NCBI RefSeq assembly: GCF_006542665.1
Contig: NZ_AP019735.1
Coordinates: 1,364,001 to 1,428,000 of the forward strand
Direction: 5' to 3'
DNA from: Alistipes communis
GTDB lineage: Bacteria > Bacteroidota > Bacteroidia > Bacteroidales > Rikenellaceae
Length of the DNA stretch: 64,000 bases
Numbering within the stretch: the first letter of the stretch is position 1; the number at the start of each line of letters is the position of its first letter. The position numbers and the translations under genes are program-made. This document shows positions 15,521 through 24,106 of this stretch, piece after piece. The notes beneath the pieces were generated by a model. That model did not search any database and was not told the origin of the DNA. It worked only from the letters and a program-made list of their open reading frames with translations.

Positions 15521-17331
15521 GGCGCGGCGGGCGTTTGCGCCGCCTCTTTCAGGCGGCGGAACCGTTCGACGATCGCGTCGGGGTCGTCGTAACCCCCTTC
15601 GAGCGCCTTTTTCCAGTAGACTTCGGCCATGAACTTCTCGCCCAGCGCGGCCAGGATGTCGCCGTAGTGGAGTTGCAGGTCGGGACTTTGGCTGCGGTCG
15701 AGCGAAAGGGCCTGCTGCATGGTTTTCTTCGCTTCGTCGTAACGTCCCAACCGGTAGAGCACCCATGCGTAGGTGTCCAGATAGGTCGGGTTGTTCTCTT
15801 CGAGCACGATCGCGCGCCCCGCCATGGCGAGCGCCCGTTCCAGGTCGCGCCCTTCGAGCGAGAGAAAGTAGGCGTAGTTGTTGAGCACCATCGCGTTGTC
15901 GTAACGCAGCGCGAGCGAACGGTCGTAGGCGTCGTAGCACTTGCGCATGCAGCGTGCCGCGGGGCCTTTGCGGCTTTCGTAGAGCGATGCTTTGGGCCGT
16001 CGATCCTCCGACTGCTTCTGCAACGCCTGCTGGCCCATCAGGTGATAGGTTTCGCCGATGATGCCCCAGACGGCGCCCCGCAGCGAGTCACCCGGTGCCA
16101 GGCGGAGCGAGTTCTTGTAGAATTTCAGCGCTTCGTCGTACCGTTTGGCGTAGGAGAGCATCTGTCCCTTGCGCAGGTGGAGGTCGACGTTTTCGGGGAA
16201 GAGCTTCATCGCGCGGGAAGTGTAGTGCTCCACCGAGTCGGGCCGCTGCTTGTAGCTCTCGATGTCGATCACCATGTTGAAGTAGTCGATCCGGGGCGGG
16301 AGGTCGTCGAGATGCGTCTTGTAGTAGGTCAGCGCGTCGTCGAGCTGCCCCGAGGCGATCAGGTGGTCGCCGTAGAGCTTCACCACGCGCGGATCGTGCG
16401 GATATTTCATCGCCAGCGTCGTAGCCAGGTCGTTGATTTGCAGGTAAAAGGTGCTGTAAAAATTCCGGTCGCCGGTGATCCGGTCGAAATAGGCGAGCTT
16501 GTCGTCGAGCGGCATTTCATCGCTCGCGAAGAGCCGCCGCGTGTAGTTGAGCGAGGAGGCGTAGTCGCGCCGTTCGTTGTAGAATTCGCTGTACGTGGCC
16601 AGTACGGCGACGCTCGTCGAATCGATGCGGTAGGCCTCGGCGAATTGTACCAGCGCCAGCGAATCTTTCTTCTGGCGGGCATACAACTCGCCCAGCAGCA
16701 GATAGTTCTCGGCCTTGTAGGGGGCGGCTTCGATGAGCGCCTGCGCTTCGGCTACGGCGCGGTCGTATTGGCGGGTTCCCACCAGCAGGCGGCGTTTGAG
16801 TTCCGACAGGGCGTCGATCCTGCCGAAACGCACCTCCGCCGAATCGAGCACAGCGATCGCCGAGAAGGGCTGCCCCTCCTGGTCGTAGAGCATCGCCAGC
16901 ACGCGGTAGGAGTCGGGATTCTGCGCGTCGACCTCGCGCAGCCGGTTGTAGGTGCGGATCGCGTCGCGGTAGCGGTCGTTGAGAATCTGTGCCTGCCCCA
17001 GTTGCAGCAGGTACCATTTGTCGGTCGTGTCGGTGCGGAAGGCGCGTTCGGCATGGCGCAGGGCGGCGGGAGCATCGTTGTAAAGCAGCAGTTCGGCCAG
17101 TTCGTACCATGCGGGCCCGTAGGTCGAATCGGCTTCGACGGAGCGTTCCAGCGACGCGCGGGCCGCGGCGGTGTCCCGCTCGATGAAGGCCTGCTTGATC
17201 CCTTCGGTGAAGAGGTAGAAGCCCCGGAGCGAGTCGGGCACCTGCGGCGCCGGCGCGACCTGCGGGGTTTTCCGGGCGAAAGCGCCGCAGAAGACCGCAG
17301 TGAGCAGGAGCAGAAGGAGTGTTTTTCGCAT
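15517..17331 (-). CDS. Secreted tetratricopeptide-repeat protein
   Basis: About 604 residues from MRKTLLLLLLTAVFCGAFA, a clear signal peptide; an in-frame Met five codons earlier (17346) is an alternative. The rest is almost wholly helical TPR-like repeats, for example 'YGPAWYELAELLLYNDAPAALRHAERAFR' early and 'DNAMVLNNYAYFLSLEGRDLERALAMAGRAI' late (motif fragments W..L...L.......A...Y..A). No enzyme motif is seen. Such proteins in Bacteroidetes scaffold complexes in the periplasm. Translational coupling (ATGA) with the EnvC-like gene suggests a shared role in envelope or division, which is an inference from context. Confidence 0.88.
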   Translation of the reverse strand: MRKTLLLLLLTAVFCGAFARKTPQVAPAPQVPDSLRGFYLFTEGIKQAFIERDTAAARASLERSVEADSTYGPAWYELAELLLYNDAPAALRHAERAFRTDTTDKWYLLQLGQAQILNDRYRDAIRTYNRLREVDAQNPDSYRVLAMLYDQEGQPFSAIAVLDSAEVRFGRIDALSELKRRLLVGTRQYDRAVAEAQALIEAAPYKAENYLLLGELYARQKKDSLALVQFAEAYRIDSTSVAVLATYSEFYNERRDYASSLNYTRRLFASDEMPLDDKLAYFDRITGDRNFYSTFYLQINDLATTLAMKYPHDPRVVKLYGDHLIASGQLDDALTYYKTHLDDLPPRIDYFNMVIDIESYKQRPDSVEHYTSRAMKLFPENVDLHLRKGQMLSYAKRYDEALKFYKNSLRLAPGDSLRGAVWGIIGETYHLMGQQALQKQSEDRRPKASLYESRKGPAARCMRKCYDAYDRSLALRYDNAMVLNNYAYFLSLEGRDLERALAMAGRAIVLEENNPTYLDTYAWVLYRLGRYDEAKKTMQQALSLDRSQSPDLQLHYGDILAALGEKFMAEVYWKKALEGGYDDPDAIVERFRRLKEAAQTPAAP

Positions 17332-17399
17332 CGTCGGGGGTGTCATATGCTGTTAAACGGAACGGGGGCGGCGCTTCGTATGCGTCGCCCCTCGCGTTT

Positions 17400-18428
17400 T
17401 CAATCCAACTCGGTATCGAACTGGCGGAGGAAGCGCACGTCGTTTTCGAAATAGAGCCGCAGGTCACCCACGCCGTATTTGAGCATGGCGATACGTTCGA
17501 TGCCCATGCCAAAGGCGAAGCCCGAATATTTCTTCGGATCGATGCCGTTGGCCTCCAATACGTTGGGGTCGACCATGCCGCAGCCCAGAATCTCCAGCCA
17601 GCCCGTGCCCTTGCAGACCGGACAGCCCTTGCCGCCGCAGAGGTTGCACGAGACGTCGACCTCGGCCGAGGGTTCGGTGAAGGGGAAATACGACGGACGC
17701 ATCCGGATGGCCGTCTGTTCTCCGAAGAGTTCTTTGGCGAAGAACAGCAGCGATTGTTTCAGGTCGGCGAACGAAACCCCTTCGTCGATGTAAAGCCCTT
17801 CGATCTGGTGGAAGATGCAGTGGGCACGGTAGGAGATGGCCTCGTTGCGGAAGACGCGGCCGGGGCAGATGACGCGGATCGGCGGGCGCTGGTGCTCCAT
17901 CGTGCGCACCTGGATCGACGAGGTGTGGGTGCGCAGCAGGATGTCGGGGTTCTTCTCGATGAAGAAGGTGTCCTGCATGTCGCGCGCCGGATGTTCGGGC
18001 GGGAAGTTGAGTGCCGAGAAGACGTGCCAGTCGTCCTCGATTTCGGGCCCGTCGGCCACCGTATAGCCCAGCCGCGAGAAGATCTCGACGATCTGGTTCT
18101 TCACCAGCGAAATCGGATGGCGCGACCCGAGCTGCTCGGCCGAACCGGGACGGGTCGGATCGCCGATGGCTTCGGCATCGTCGGCCCTGCTCTCCTGCAA
18201 TTCGGCGCGCAGGGCGGCGACCCGCTCGGTGGCGGCCTGTTTCAGGGCGTTGAGCCGCTGCCCCACTTCGCGTTTGAGTTCGGGAGCCACCCTCTTGAAC
18301 TCCTCCATCAGCGCGTTCAGTTCGCCCTTTTTCCCCAGTACCTTGATGCGGAACTCTTCGACTTCGGCCGCCGTTTTGGGGCGGAACTCTTCGACACGCC
18401 GCAGAAGTTCTTCGATTTTGCCAATCAT
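17400..18428 (-). CDS. pheS: Phenylalanyl-tRNA synthetase alpha subunit
   Basis: 342 residues, full length. N-terminal coiled coil (residues ~1-85), then the class II catalytic core: 'HPISLVKNQIVEIFSRLGYTVADGPEIE' , motif 2 'GRVFRNEAISYRAHCIFHQIEGLYID', the zinc-like 'CNLCGGKGCPVCKGTGWLEILGCGMV' and motif 3 'GFAFGMGIERIAMLKYGV'. With PheT it forms the alpha2-beta2 enzyme that charges tRNA-Phe; pheT is not in the window. The Cys-rich insert is seen in many bacterial PheS. First gene of the minus-strand pheS-TPR-envC-ybeY-mnmG cluster, with a -7 box directly upstream. Confidence 0.98.
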   Translation of the reverse strand: MIGKIEELLRRVEEFRPKTAAEVEEFRIKVLGKKGELNALMEEFKRVAPELKREVGQRLNALKQAATERVAALRAELQESRADDAEAIGDPTRPGSAEQLGSRHPISLVKNQIVEIFSRLGYTVADGPEIEDDWHVFSALNFPPEHPARDMQDTFFIEKNPDILLRTHTSSIQVRTMEHQRPPIRVICPGRVFRNEAISYRAHCIFHQIEGLYIDEGVSFADLKQSLLFFAKELFGEQTAIRMRPSYFPFTEPSAEVDVSCNLCGGKGCPVCKGTGWLEILGCGMVDPNVLEANGIDPKKYSGFAFGMGIERIAMLKYGVGDLRLYFENDVRFLRQFDTELD

Positions 18429-18477
18429 ATTTTGCGGTTTTATACTTTTTGCCTAATTTTATACGCTATATAAAATG

Positions 18478-18485
18478 CAAAGTTA
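18478..18485 (-). promoter_or_regulatory. -7 box of the pheS cluster (TAACTTTG)
   Basis: CAAAGTTA on the plus strand, perfect TAnnTTTG on the minus strand, 50 bases upstream of pheS in the 72-base AT-rich divergent gap shared with the patatin gene. Confidence 0.5.
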
Positions 18486-18500
18486 TAAATTTTTTGAGAT

Positions 18501-20822
18501 ATGTTGCGCAAATCGCTCGCTTTTGTCGTCGTTGCACTCCTCCTCGCCGCGGGGGCGTCGGCCCAGAGCGTCGGGCTCGTGCTGAGCGGCGGAGGGGCGA
18601 AGGGACTCTACCATATCGGGGTGATCCAGGCGCTCGAAGAGAACGAGATTCCGATCGATTACGTCGCCGGAACCTCCATGGGTTCGATCATCGCGGCGCT
18701 CTACGCGGCGGGCTATTCGCCGGAGGAGATGCGCGCGATCGTCGATTCGGGGCAGGTTCGGGAGTGGGTTTCGGGCCGCATCGATTCGCGTTACGCCTCC
18801 TATTACCGCCAGATGCAGGATCAGCCCTCGATGCTTACGCTGCGGCTCAATCTGCGCGACGAGGAGAAGCGCAGCGATGCCAAGAACAAGTCGCGGCTGG
18901 TGCTGCCGAGCCATCTCATTTCGTCGTCGCAGATCGATCTGGCGCTCGCCGAACTGCTGACGCCGGCTTCGACGGCCTCCGGCGGCGATTTCGACCGGCT
19001 CATGGTGCCGTTCCGGTGCGTGGCCAGCGACCTGGTGGCGCGCAAACCCTATGTGCTCAAAACGGGCGACCTGGGCGAAGCGGTGCGTGCCTCGATGGCC
19101 ATTCCGCTGGCGTTCAACCCGATCGAGAAGGATTCGATGCTGCTCTACGACGGCGGTATCTACGACAATTTTCCGTGGAAACCCCTCGACGAAACCTTCC
19201 GTCCCGACTACCTGATCGGCAGCAAATGCACGTCGGGCAACACCGAACCCAACGCCAAGAGCATCATGGACCAGGTGTGGATGCTCACCATGGAGAAGAC
19301 CGATTACGACATGCCGGCCGGCCGCAGCACGCTTATTGAGCGGGCGGTCGACGTTTCGATGCTCGACTTTTCTCAGGCCGACGCCATTATCCAGTCGGGT
19401 TATGACGATACGATGGCGCTGATGGACTCGCTCAAAAGCGCCGTTCCGCGCCGCATGTCGCGGGGCGAGGCGCTGCGCCGCCGCGCCGCCTTCCGCGAAC
19501 GCTGCCCCGAGCTGCTTTTCAACCGCTACGCGATCGAGGGGCTGAATCCCGCCCAGACGACCTACGTGCGCGACAACATGCAGCTCGACCACCAGCACGA
19601 CGGCGAACCGAAGATCCTTTCGTTCGAGCGGGTGAAGGACAAATACTTCTCGGTGCTGGCCGACGGCAATTTCTCCACCGAATACCCCTACATGCGCTAC
19701 GATCCGAAGTCGGGCTATTACGGCATCGATTTCCGGCTGACGACCAAGCCCGACTACAAAATCCTGATCGGCGGTAACATCTCGTCGACGGCCTTCAACC
19801 AGGCCTACGTCGGGTTCGAATACCACCGCATCCGCCATGCGGCCAACCGCTACTACACCCACCTGTTCCTCGGGCCGGTATCGTCGGCCGTCATGCTGGG
19901 CGGACGGACGGACTTCTTCCTCTGGCGGCCGCTGTTCGTCGATTATTCGTACAACTTCACGGCCCGCAACTACAAGAACGGCAATTTCGGCAACCTCACG
20001 TCGGTGTCGAACACCGAGTCGATGAAGTTTCTGGAAAACTTCCTCTCGCTGGGATTCGGCTTTCCGGTCACGCACCGCAGCGCCTTCGTGATCCGGCTCA
20101 ACGGCGGACAGGAGCGCTACTATTACAGCCTCGACCGCGCCTCCTACAAGGAGAACTACTATGAGGATCTGACCACGCTCAACTACATTTCGCCGAAGAT
20201 CGAGCTGCGGCGCAGTTCGCTGGACAGGATGATCTTCCCGCACTCCGGTACGTCGCTCTCGCTGTCGGGCATCTATCTCTACGGCCGCGACCGTTTCGTG
20301 CCGAGTCCCTATTCGCGCGACGAGCAGCGGCTGCGCAAGTCGAAGCGGGATGTCTCGTGGTGGGGCGCCCGCATCGTGTGGAACCAGTATTTCCAGATTT
20401 CGGGCAGCAAATGGTTTTCGCTGGGTTACGGCGCCGAGGCTGTCGTGACGACGATCCCCACGCTGAGCAACGACAAGGTGACGCGCATGCTGATGCCGGC
20501 CTACCGGCCTACGCTCCATTCGCAGACGGTCTACATGCCCGAATACCGCGCCAAGCGCTATGCGGCGGTCAGCGTGATGCCGACCTTCGATTTCAGCGAC
20601 CGGTTCTTCCTGCGGACGGGCATCTACGCGATGTTCGCCGAGCGGTTCCGACCGACCGACGACAGGATGCGTTACATCGTCGACGCGTCGCTGGTCTATC
20701 ATACGGGCATCGGCCCGATCAGCCTCTCGCTGACGAAGTACAACGTCAAGAACTGGGACAACCTCTTCCTGACCTTCAATTTCGGCTATGCGATGTTCCG
20801 TCCGCGCGGAATCCACTATTGA
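18501..20822 (+). CDS. Patatin-like phospholipase with C-terminal outer-membrane barrel
   Basis: 773 residues. Signal peptide MLRKSLAFVVVALLLAAGASA. The patatin domain (to about 320) has the oxyanion loop LSGGGAKGLYHIG, the nucleophile GTSMG (Ser59) and the dyad acid in DGGIYDNFP (Asp217), so catalysis should be intact. From about 370 on, alternating aromatic/polar beta strands (for example 'FFLWRPLFVDYSYNFTARNYKNGNFGN') and the terminal 'LTFNFGYAMF' look like a 16-strand-type Omp85/surface-antigen barrel. This resembles two-part PlpD-like or RssA-barrel proteins in which the barrel anchors or exports the lipase. It begins a plus-strand run with a HAD phosphatase, rdgB and a sulfatase. Confidence 0.9.
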   Translation: MLRKSLAFVVVALLLAAGASAQSVGLVLSGGGAKGLYHIGVIQALEENEIPIDYVAGTSMGSIIAALYAAGYSPEEMRAIVDSGQVREWVSGRIDSRYASYYRQMQDQPSMLTLRLNLRDEEKRSDAKNKSRLVLPSHLISSSQIDLALAELLTPASTASGGDFDRLMVPFRCVASDLVARKPYVLKTGDLGEAVRASMAIPLAFNPIEKDSMLLYDGGIYDNFPWKPLDETFRPDYLIGSKCTSGNTEPNAKSIMDQVWMLTMEKTDYDMPAGRSTLIERAVDVSMLDFSQADAIIQSGYDDTMALMDSLKSAVPRRMSRGEALRRRAAFRERCPELLFNRYAIEGLNPAQTTYVRDNMQLDHQHDGEPKILSFERVKDKYFSVLADGNFSTEYPYMRYDPKSGYYGIDFRLTTKPDYKILIGGNISSTAFNQAYVGFEYHRIRHAANRYYTHLFLGPVSSAVMLGGRTDFFLWRPLFVDYSYNFTARNYKNGNFGNLTSVSNTESMKFLENFLSLGFGFPVTHRSAFVIRLNGGQERYYYSLDRASYKENYYEDLTTLNYISPKIELRRSSLDRMIFPHSGTSLSLSGIYLYGRDRFVPSPYSRDEQRLRKSKRDVSWWGARIVWNQYFQISGSKWFSLGYGAEAVVTTIPTLSNDKVTRMLMPAYRPTLHSQTVYMPEYRAKRYAAVSVMPTFDFSDRFFLRTGIYAMFAERFRPTDDRMRYIVDASLVYHTGIGPISLSLTKYNVKNWDNLFLTFNFGYAMFRPRGIHY

Positions 20823-20853
20823 CGACCCTATGGTTTAACGATTCGACGACTAT

Positions 20854-21702
20854 ATGACACAAGAACCCAAAATCACGGCGGCGCTGATCTACGACTTCGA
20901 CGGTACGCTGGCGCCCGGCAACATGCAGGAGTACGATTTCATTCCCGCCGTCGGCCAGAGCAACAGGGAGTTCTGGAACGACGCCAATTCGCTGGCCGAG
21001 GAGCAGGACGCCGACATGACGCTTACCTACATGGCCAAGATGCTCGAAGCGGCGCGCTCGCGCAAACTGTCGCTGCGCCGCGAGGCGTTCCAGGAGTCGG
21101 GACGCAACATCCGGCTCTTTCCGGGCGTGAAGGAGTGGTTCGGCCGCATCAATGCCTATGCCGCCGCGCGGGGCGTGCGCGTGCTGCACTACATCAATTC
21201 GTCGGGCTTGAAGGAGATGATCGAGGGGACGCCCATCGCGTCCGAGTTCCGCAAGATCTACGCCTGCTCGTTCCTCTACGACGTCGACGGCATCGCCTAC
21301 TGGCCCGGCGTGGCGGTCAACTATACCAATAAGACGCAGTTCATCTTCAAGATCAACAAGGGCGTCGAGTCGGTGTCGGACTGCAAGCTGGTCAATCAGT
21401 ATATCGAGGAGCGCGAACGTCCCGTCCCTTTCAGCCGTATGATCTACGTGGGCGACGGGACGACCGACATTCCCTGTATGCGGCTGGTGAAGAACTTCGG
21501 TGGGCACTCGATCGCCGTCTACAACCCCGCGTCGGCGAAGGTGGGGCGCAAGGACCTGGCGTCGCTCATCCGCGACAACCGCGTCAACCACGTCTGTGCG
21601 GCCGATTATACCGAAGGGTCGGAGATCGACCGGCTGGTGAAACTCATCATCGACAAGATCGCGGTCGACTTCGAGCTGCAACAGCTCGAAATCCCGCGTT
21701 AA
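20854..21702 (+). CDS. HAD-superfamily phosphatase
   Basis: 282 residues. HAD motif I is YDFDGTLAPGN (nucleophile and acid Asp), motif II Ser is in 'VLHYINSSGLKEMIEG', a Lys for motif III is in 'VNYTNKTQFIFKINKG', and motif IV is YVGDGTTDIPCM. The helical cap between motifs I and II is of the phosphoserine-phosphatase-like type. The enzyme should hydrolyse a small phosphorylated metabolite in the cytoplasm; substrate unknown. It is 31 bases after the patatin gene and 11 bases before rdgB, so an operon is likely. No anomalies. Confidence 0.88.
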   Translation: MTQEPKITAALIYDFDGTLAPGNMQEYDFIPAVGQSNREFWNDANSLAEEQDADMTLTYMAKMLEAARSRKLSLRREAFQESGRNIRLFPGVKEWFGRINAYAAARGVRVLHYINSSGLKEMIEGTPIASEFRKIYACSFLYDVDGIAYWPGVAVNYTNKTQFIFKINKGVESVSDCKLVNQYIEERERPVPFSRMIYVGDGTTDIPCMRLVKNFGGHSIAVYNPASAKVGRKDLASLIRDNRVNHVCAADYTEGSEIDRLVKLIIDKIAVDFELQQLEIPR

Positions 21703-21713
21703 ACGCATCGCTC

Positions 21714-22298
21714 ATGAAGATCGTATTCGCAACCAACAACGCCCACAAGCTCGCCGAGGTGCAGGCCGTGCTGGGCGACGCCTACGAACTGGTGACGCCG
21801 CGCATGTGCGGCGTGGAGGAGGAGATTCCCGAAAACCAGCCGACGCTCGAAGGCAATGCCTCCGAGAAGTCGCACTACCTGCGCGCCCGCACGGGGCTCG
21901 ACTGCTTCGCCGACGATACGGGTCTCGAAGTCGAGGCGCTGGACGGCGCGCCGGGCGTCCATTCGGCGCGCTATGCCTCCGACGGCCACGACTTCGCGGC
22001 CAACAACCGCCTGCTGCTGCGCAACTTGGAGGGGGTGGCCAACCGCCGCGCACGCTTCCGCACGGTCATTTCGCTGCTTGTGGGCGACGAGGAGCACCTC
22101 TTCGAAGGGGTCGTCGAGGGGCGCATCGTCGAACGGGAGAGCGGAGCCGAGGGGTTCGGTTACGATCCGCTCTTCGTGCCCGACGGCTGCGACCGTACCT
22201 TCGCCGAGATGTCGCCCGACGAGAAGAACGCCGTGTCGCACCGCGGCCGCGCCGTGCGCAAACTGGCCGCCTTCCTGCGCGCCCGCGGCGAAAAGTGA
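21714..22298 (+). CDS. rdgB: XTP/dITP diphosphatase (RdgB/HAM1)
   Basis: 194 residues. The N-terminus KIVFATNNAHKLAEVQAVL carries the phosphate-binding TNNxxK motif, then 'EGNASEKSHYLRARTGLDCFADDTGLEVEALDGAPGVHSARYA' (the family's metal and base-recognition strand, with the tandem Asp), and 'GFGYDPLFVPDG.DRTFAEM' plus 'KNAVSHRGRAVRKL' at the C-terminus. It removes non-canonical purine nucleotides by hydrolysing dITP/XTP to the monophosphate and PPi. It is 11 bases after the HAD gene. Complete and standard. Confidence 0.97.
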   Translation: MKIVFATNNAHKLAEVQAVLGDAYELVTPRMCGVEEEIPENQPTLEGNASEKSHYLRARTGLDCFADDTGLEVEALDGAPGVHSARYASDGHDFAANNRLLLRNLEGVANRRARFRTVISLLVGDEEHLFEGVVEGRIVERESGAEGFGYDPLFVPDGCDRTFAEMSPDEKNAVSHRGRAVRKLAAFLRARGEK

Positions 22299-22323
22299 CA
22301 CCCCGACTTCGACACTCCGGCCG

Positions 22324-23736
22324 ATGACCGATAAAGCCCTCCTTCTGCACTGGCTGGCAGCCTGCTCCGGCCCGCTGCTGGCCGCAGGTGCCGCGCAGGC
22401 GCAGCAAGCCGCCCCCGCGCAGCGCCCCAACATCCTCTTCATTCTGACCGACGACCAGCGGTGGGACGCCGTGGGATACGTCAACCCGATCGTCCGCACG
22501 CCGCACATCGACTCGCTGGCCCGCGAAGGGGTCTGCTTCCGCAACGCCTTCGTCACGACGCCGATCAGCGCCGCCAGCCGCGCGTCGCTGCTTACGGGCA
22601 TGTACGAGCGCACGCACGGCTACACCTTCCGGCAGGGCCCGCTCAAAGAGCCTTACATGCAGCAGTCCTATCCCGTCCTGCTGCGTGCGAGCGGCTATAC
22701 GACCGCCTATTTCGGGAAGTTCGGCGTCACCTATCCCGGTGCGCAGCGGCTCTTCGACGCGGCCGACCTCTACGACCGCCGCGGCAAATTCCCCGACCGC
22801 CGCGGCTATTTCTACAAGACGATCGACGGCGATACGGTACACCTGACCCGCTATACGGGCTACGAGGCGCAGCGATTCCTGCGCGAAGTCGATCCGTCGA
22901 AGCCCTTCTGTCTGTCGCTCGGTTTCAGTGCCCCGCATGCCCACGATCCCGCACCGGAGCAGTATTTCTGGGAGCCGTGGGCCGATTCGCTCTACCGCGA
23001 CCTGACCGTCGCGCCGCCGCTGCTGGCCGACGACCGCTACTTCGAGGAGCTGCCCGAGGCGGTGCGCAGGGGCTACAACCGCGTGCGCTGGACGTGGCGC
23101 TACGATACGCCGCAGAAGTACCAGCACAGCGTCAAGGGCTACTACCGCATGATCTCGGAGGTCGACCGCGAGGTGGGAGCTATCCGGCAAGTGTTGCGCG
23201 AGCGGGGGCTCGACCGCAATACGATCATCGTCTTCATGGGCGACAACGGTTATTTCCTCGGCGAGCGGCAGCTGGCCGGCAAATGGCTGATGTACGACCG
23301 TTCGCTGCGGGTGCCGATGCTCATCTACGACCCGCGCGGCCGCGACCCCCGCGAGGTGGAGGACATGGTGCTCAATATCGACGTTCCGGCGACGATCCTC
23401 GATGCGGCGGGCGTCGCCGTGCCCGAAGCCTATCAGGGCGTCAGCCTGCTGGGCTACACCCGCGGCGAGGCGCCGGCCGCCGACCGCGAAGCGTTCCTGT
23501 GCGAACATCTCTGGGAGCTGGACGAAATCCCTTCGAGCGAGGGAATCCGCACCGAGCGGTGGAAATACATGCGTTACCGCTTCATCCCGGGTCGGGAGGA
23601 GCTTTACGATCTGGCGGCCGATTCGGAGGAGGCGGTCAATCTCGCCTCCGATCCGGCCTACGGCCGGACGTTGGAGGAGCTGCGCCGGGAGTGCGATCGG
23701 CAGATCGAACGTTACGTCTCGCTGCGCCGCCACTGA
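22324..23736 (+). CDS. Ser-type secreted sulfatase
   Basis: 470 residues from ATG 22324, giving a hydrophobic export region (ALLLHWLAACSGPLLAAGAAQA); the frame is open far upstream but that part overlaps rdgB in another frame. The alkaline-phosphatase-superfamily fold shows the metal ligands LTDDQR (43-44) and GDNGYFLGE, and the formylglycine motif ISAASRASLLTG, where Ser82 is the residue converted and Arg86 is conserved. A Ser at this position requires the anaerobic radical-SAM maturase (anSME). The enzyme should remove sulfate from host or dietary glycans in the periplasm; which sulfate cannot be told. It is 25 bases after rdgB. Confidence 0.92.
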   Translation: MTDKALLLHWLAACSGPLLAAGAAQAQQAAPAQRPNILFILTDDQRWDAVGYVNPIVRTPHIDSLAREGVCFRNAFVTTPISAASRASLLTGMYERTHGYTFRQGPLKEPYMQQSYPVLLRASGYTTAYFGKFGVTYPGAQRLFDAADLYDRRGKFPDRRGYFYKTIDGDTVHLTRYTGYEAQRFLREVDPSKPFCLSLGFSAPHAHDPAPEQYFWEPWADSLYRDLTVAPPLLADDRYFEELPEAVRRGYNRVRWTWRYDTPQKYQHSVKGYYRMISEVDREVGAIRQVLRERGLDRNTIIVFMGDNGYFLGERQLAGKWLMYDRSLRVPMLIYDPRGRDPREVEDMVLNIDVPATILDAAGVAVPEAYQGVSLLGYTRGEAPAADREAFLCEHLWELDEIPSSEGIRTERWKYMRYRFIPGREELYDLAADSEEAVNLASDPAYGRTLEELRRECDRQIERYVSLRRH

Positions 23737-24106
23737 TTCCGGGCGAAGGTGTTCCTCCCGAAAAATCCATGCCGGAGAACAGTGCGCAGCCGCGGCCGTA
23801 CGCTTTTTCGGGGAAATCGGTTCGGAATGCTTCTCGGGGATTTTTCTGCCGGAATGAAGGCTTTCCCCGGATTTTCCCGATGGAATGCAACCTTTTGTGG
23901 CTTAAAATGTTCGGATCGTTATTCCGTGCCGGAACATGCTGCCGGCGTGCGGTTTGCATCTCTTCGGAAAAAAGCGTATCTTTATCGGAAGAGCCGGCGC
24001 CGGAGGGCGGCCGGCTCATCGCCCTCGACGGCCCGCTGCCTGCGGGGCGGATACTGCCTGCGAAGAGATGAAAGAAACCCTATTTATTCACTTAACTCAA
24101 CTGTTT
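23737..24106. other. 370-base leader region before a surface lipoprotein
   Basis: No gene seen. It contains a promoter-like pair (23953-23984) and the resulting ~115-base untranslated leader. Otherwise GC-rich sequence with no recognisable repeat. Confidence 0.5.
23953..23984 (+). promoter_or_regulatory. Bacteroidetes-type promoter (TTTG - 20 - TATCTTTA)
   Basis: TTTG at 23953-23956 and TATCTTTA at 23977-23984 with 20 bases between. One mismatch to TAnnTTTG. Transcription would begin about 115 bases before the lipoprotein ATG. Confidence 0.6.

Noticed and set aside
18483..20816. 777-codon minus-strand open frame
   Set aside because: Antisense to the patatin/barrel gene; low-complexity Arg/His/Val composition and no recognisable domain.
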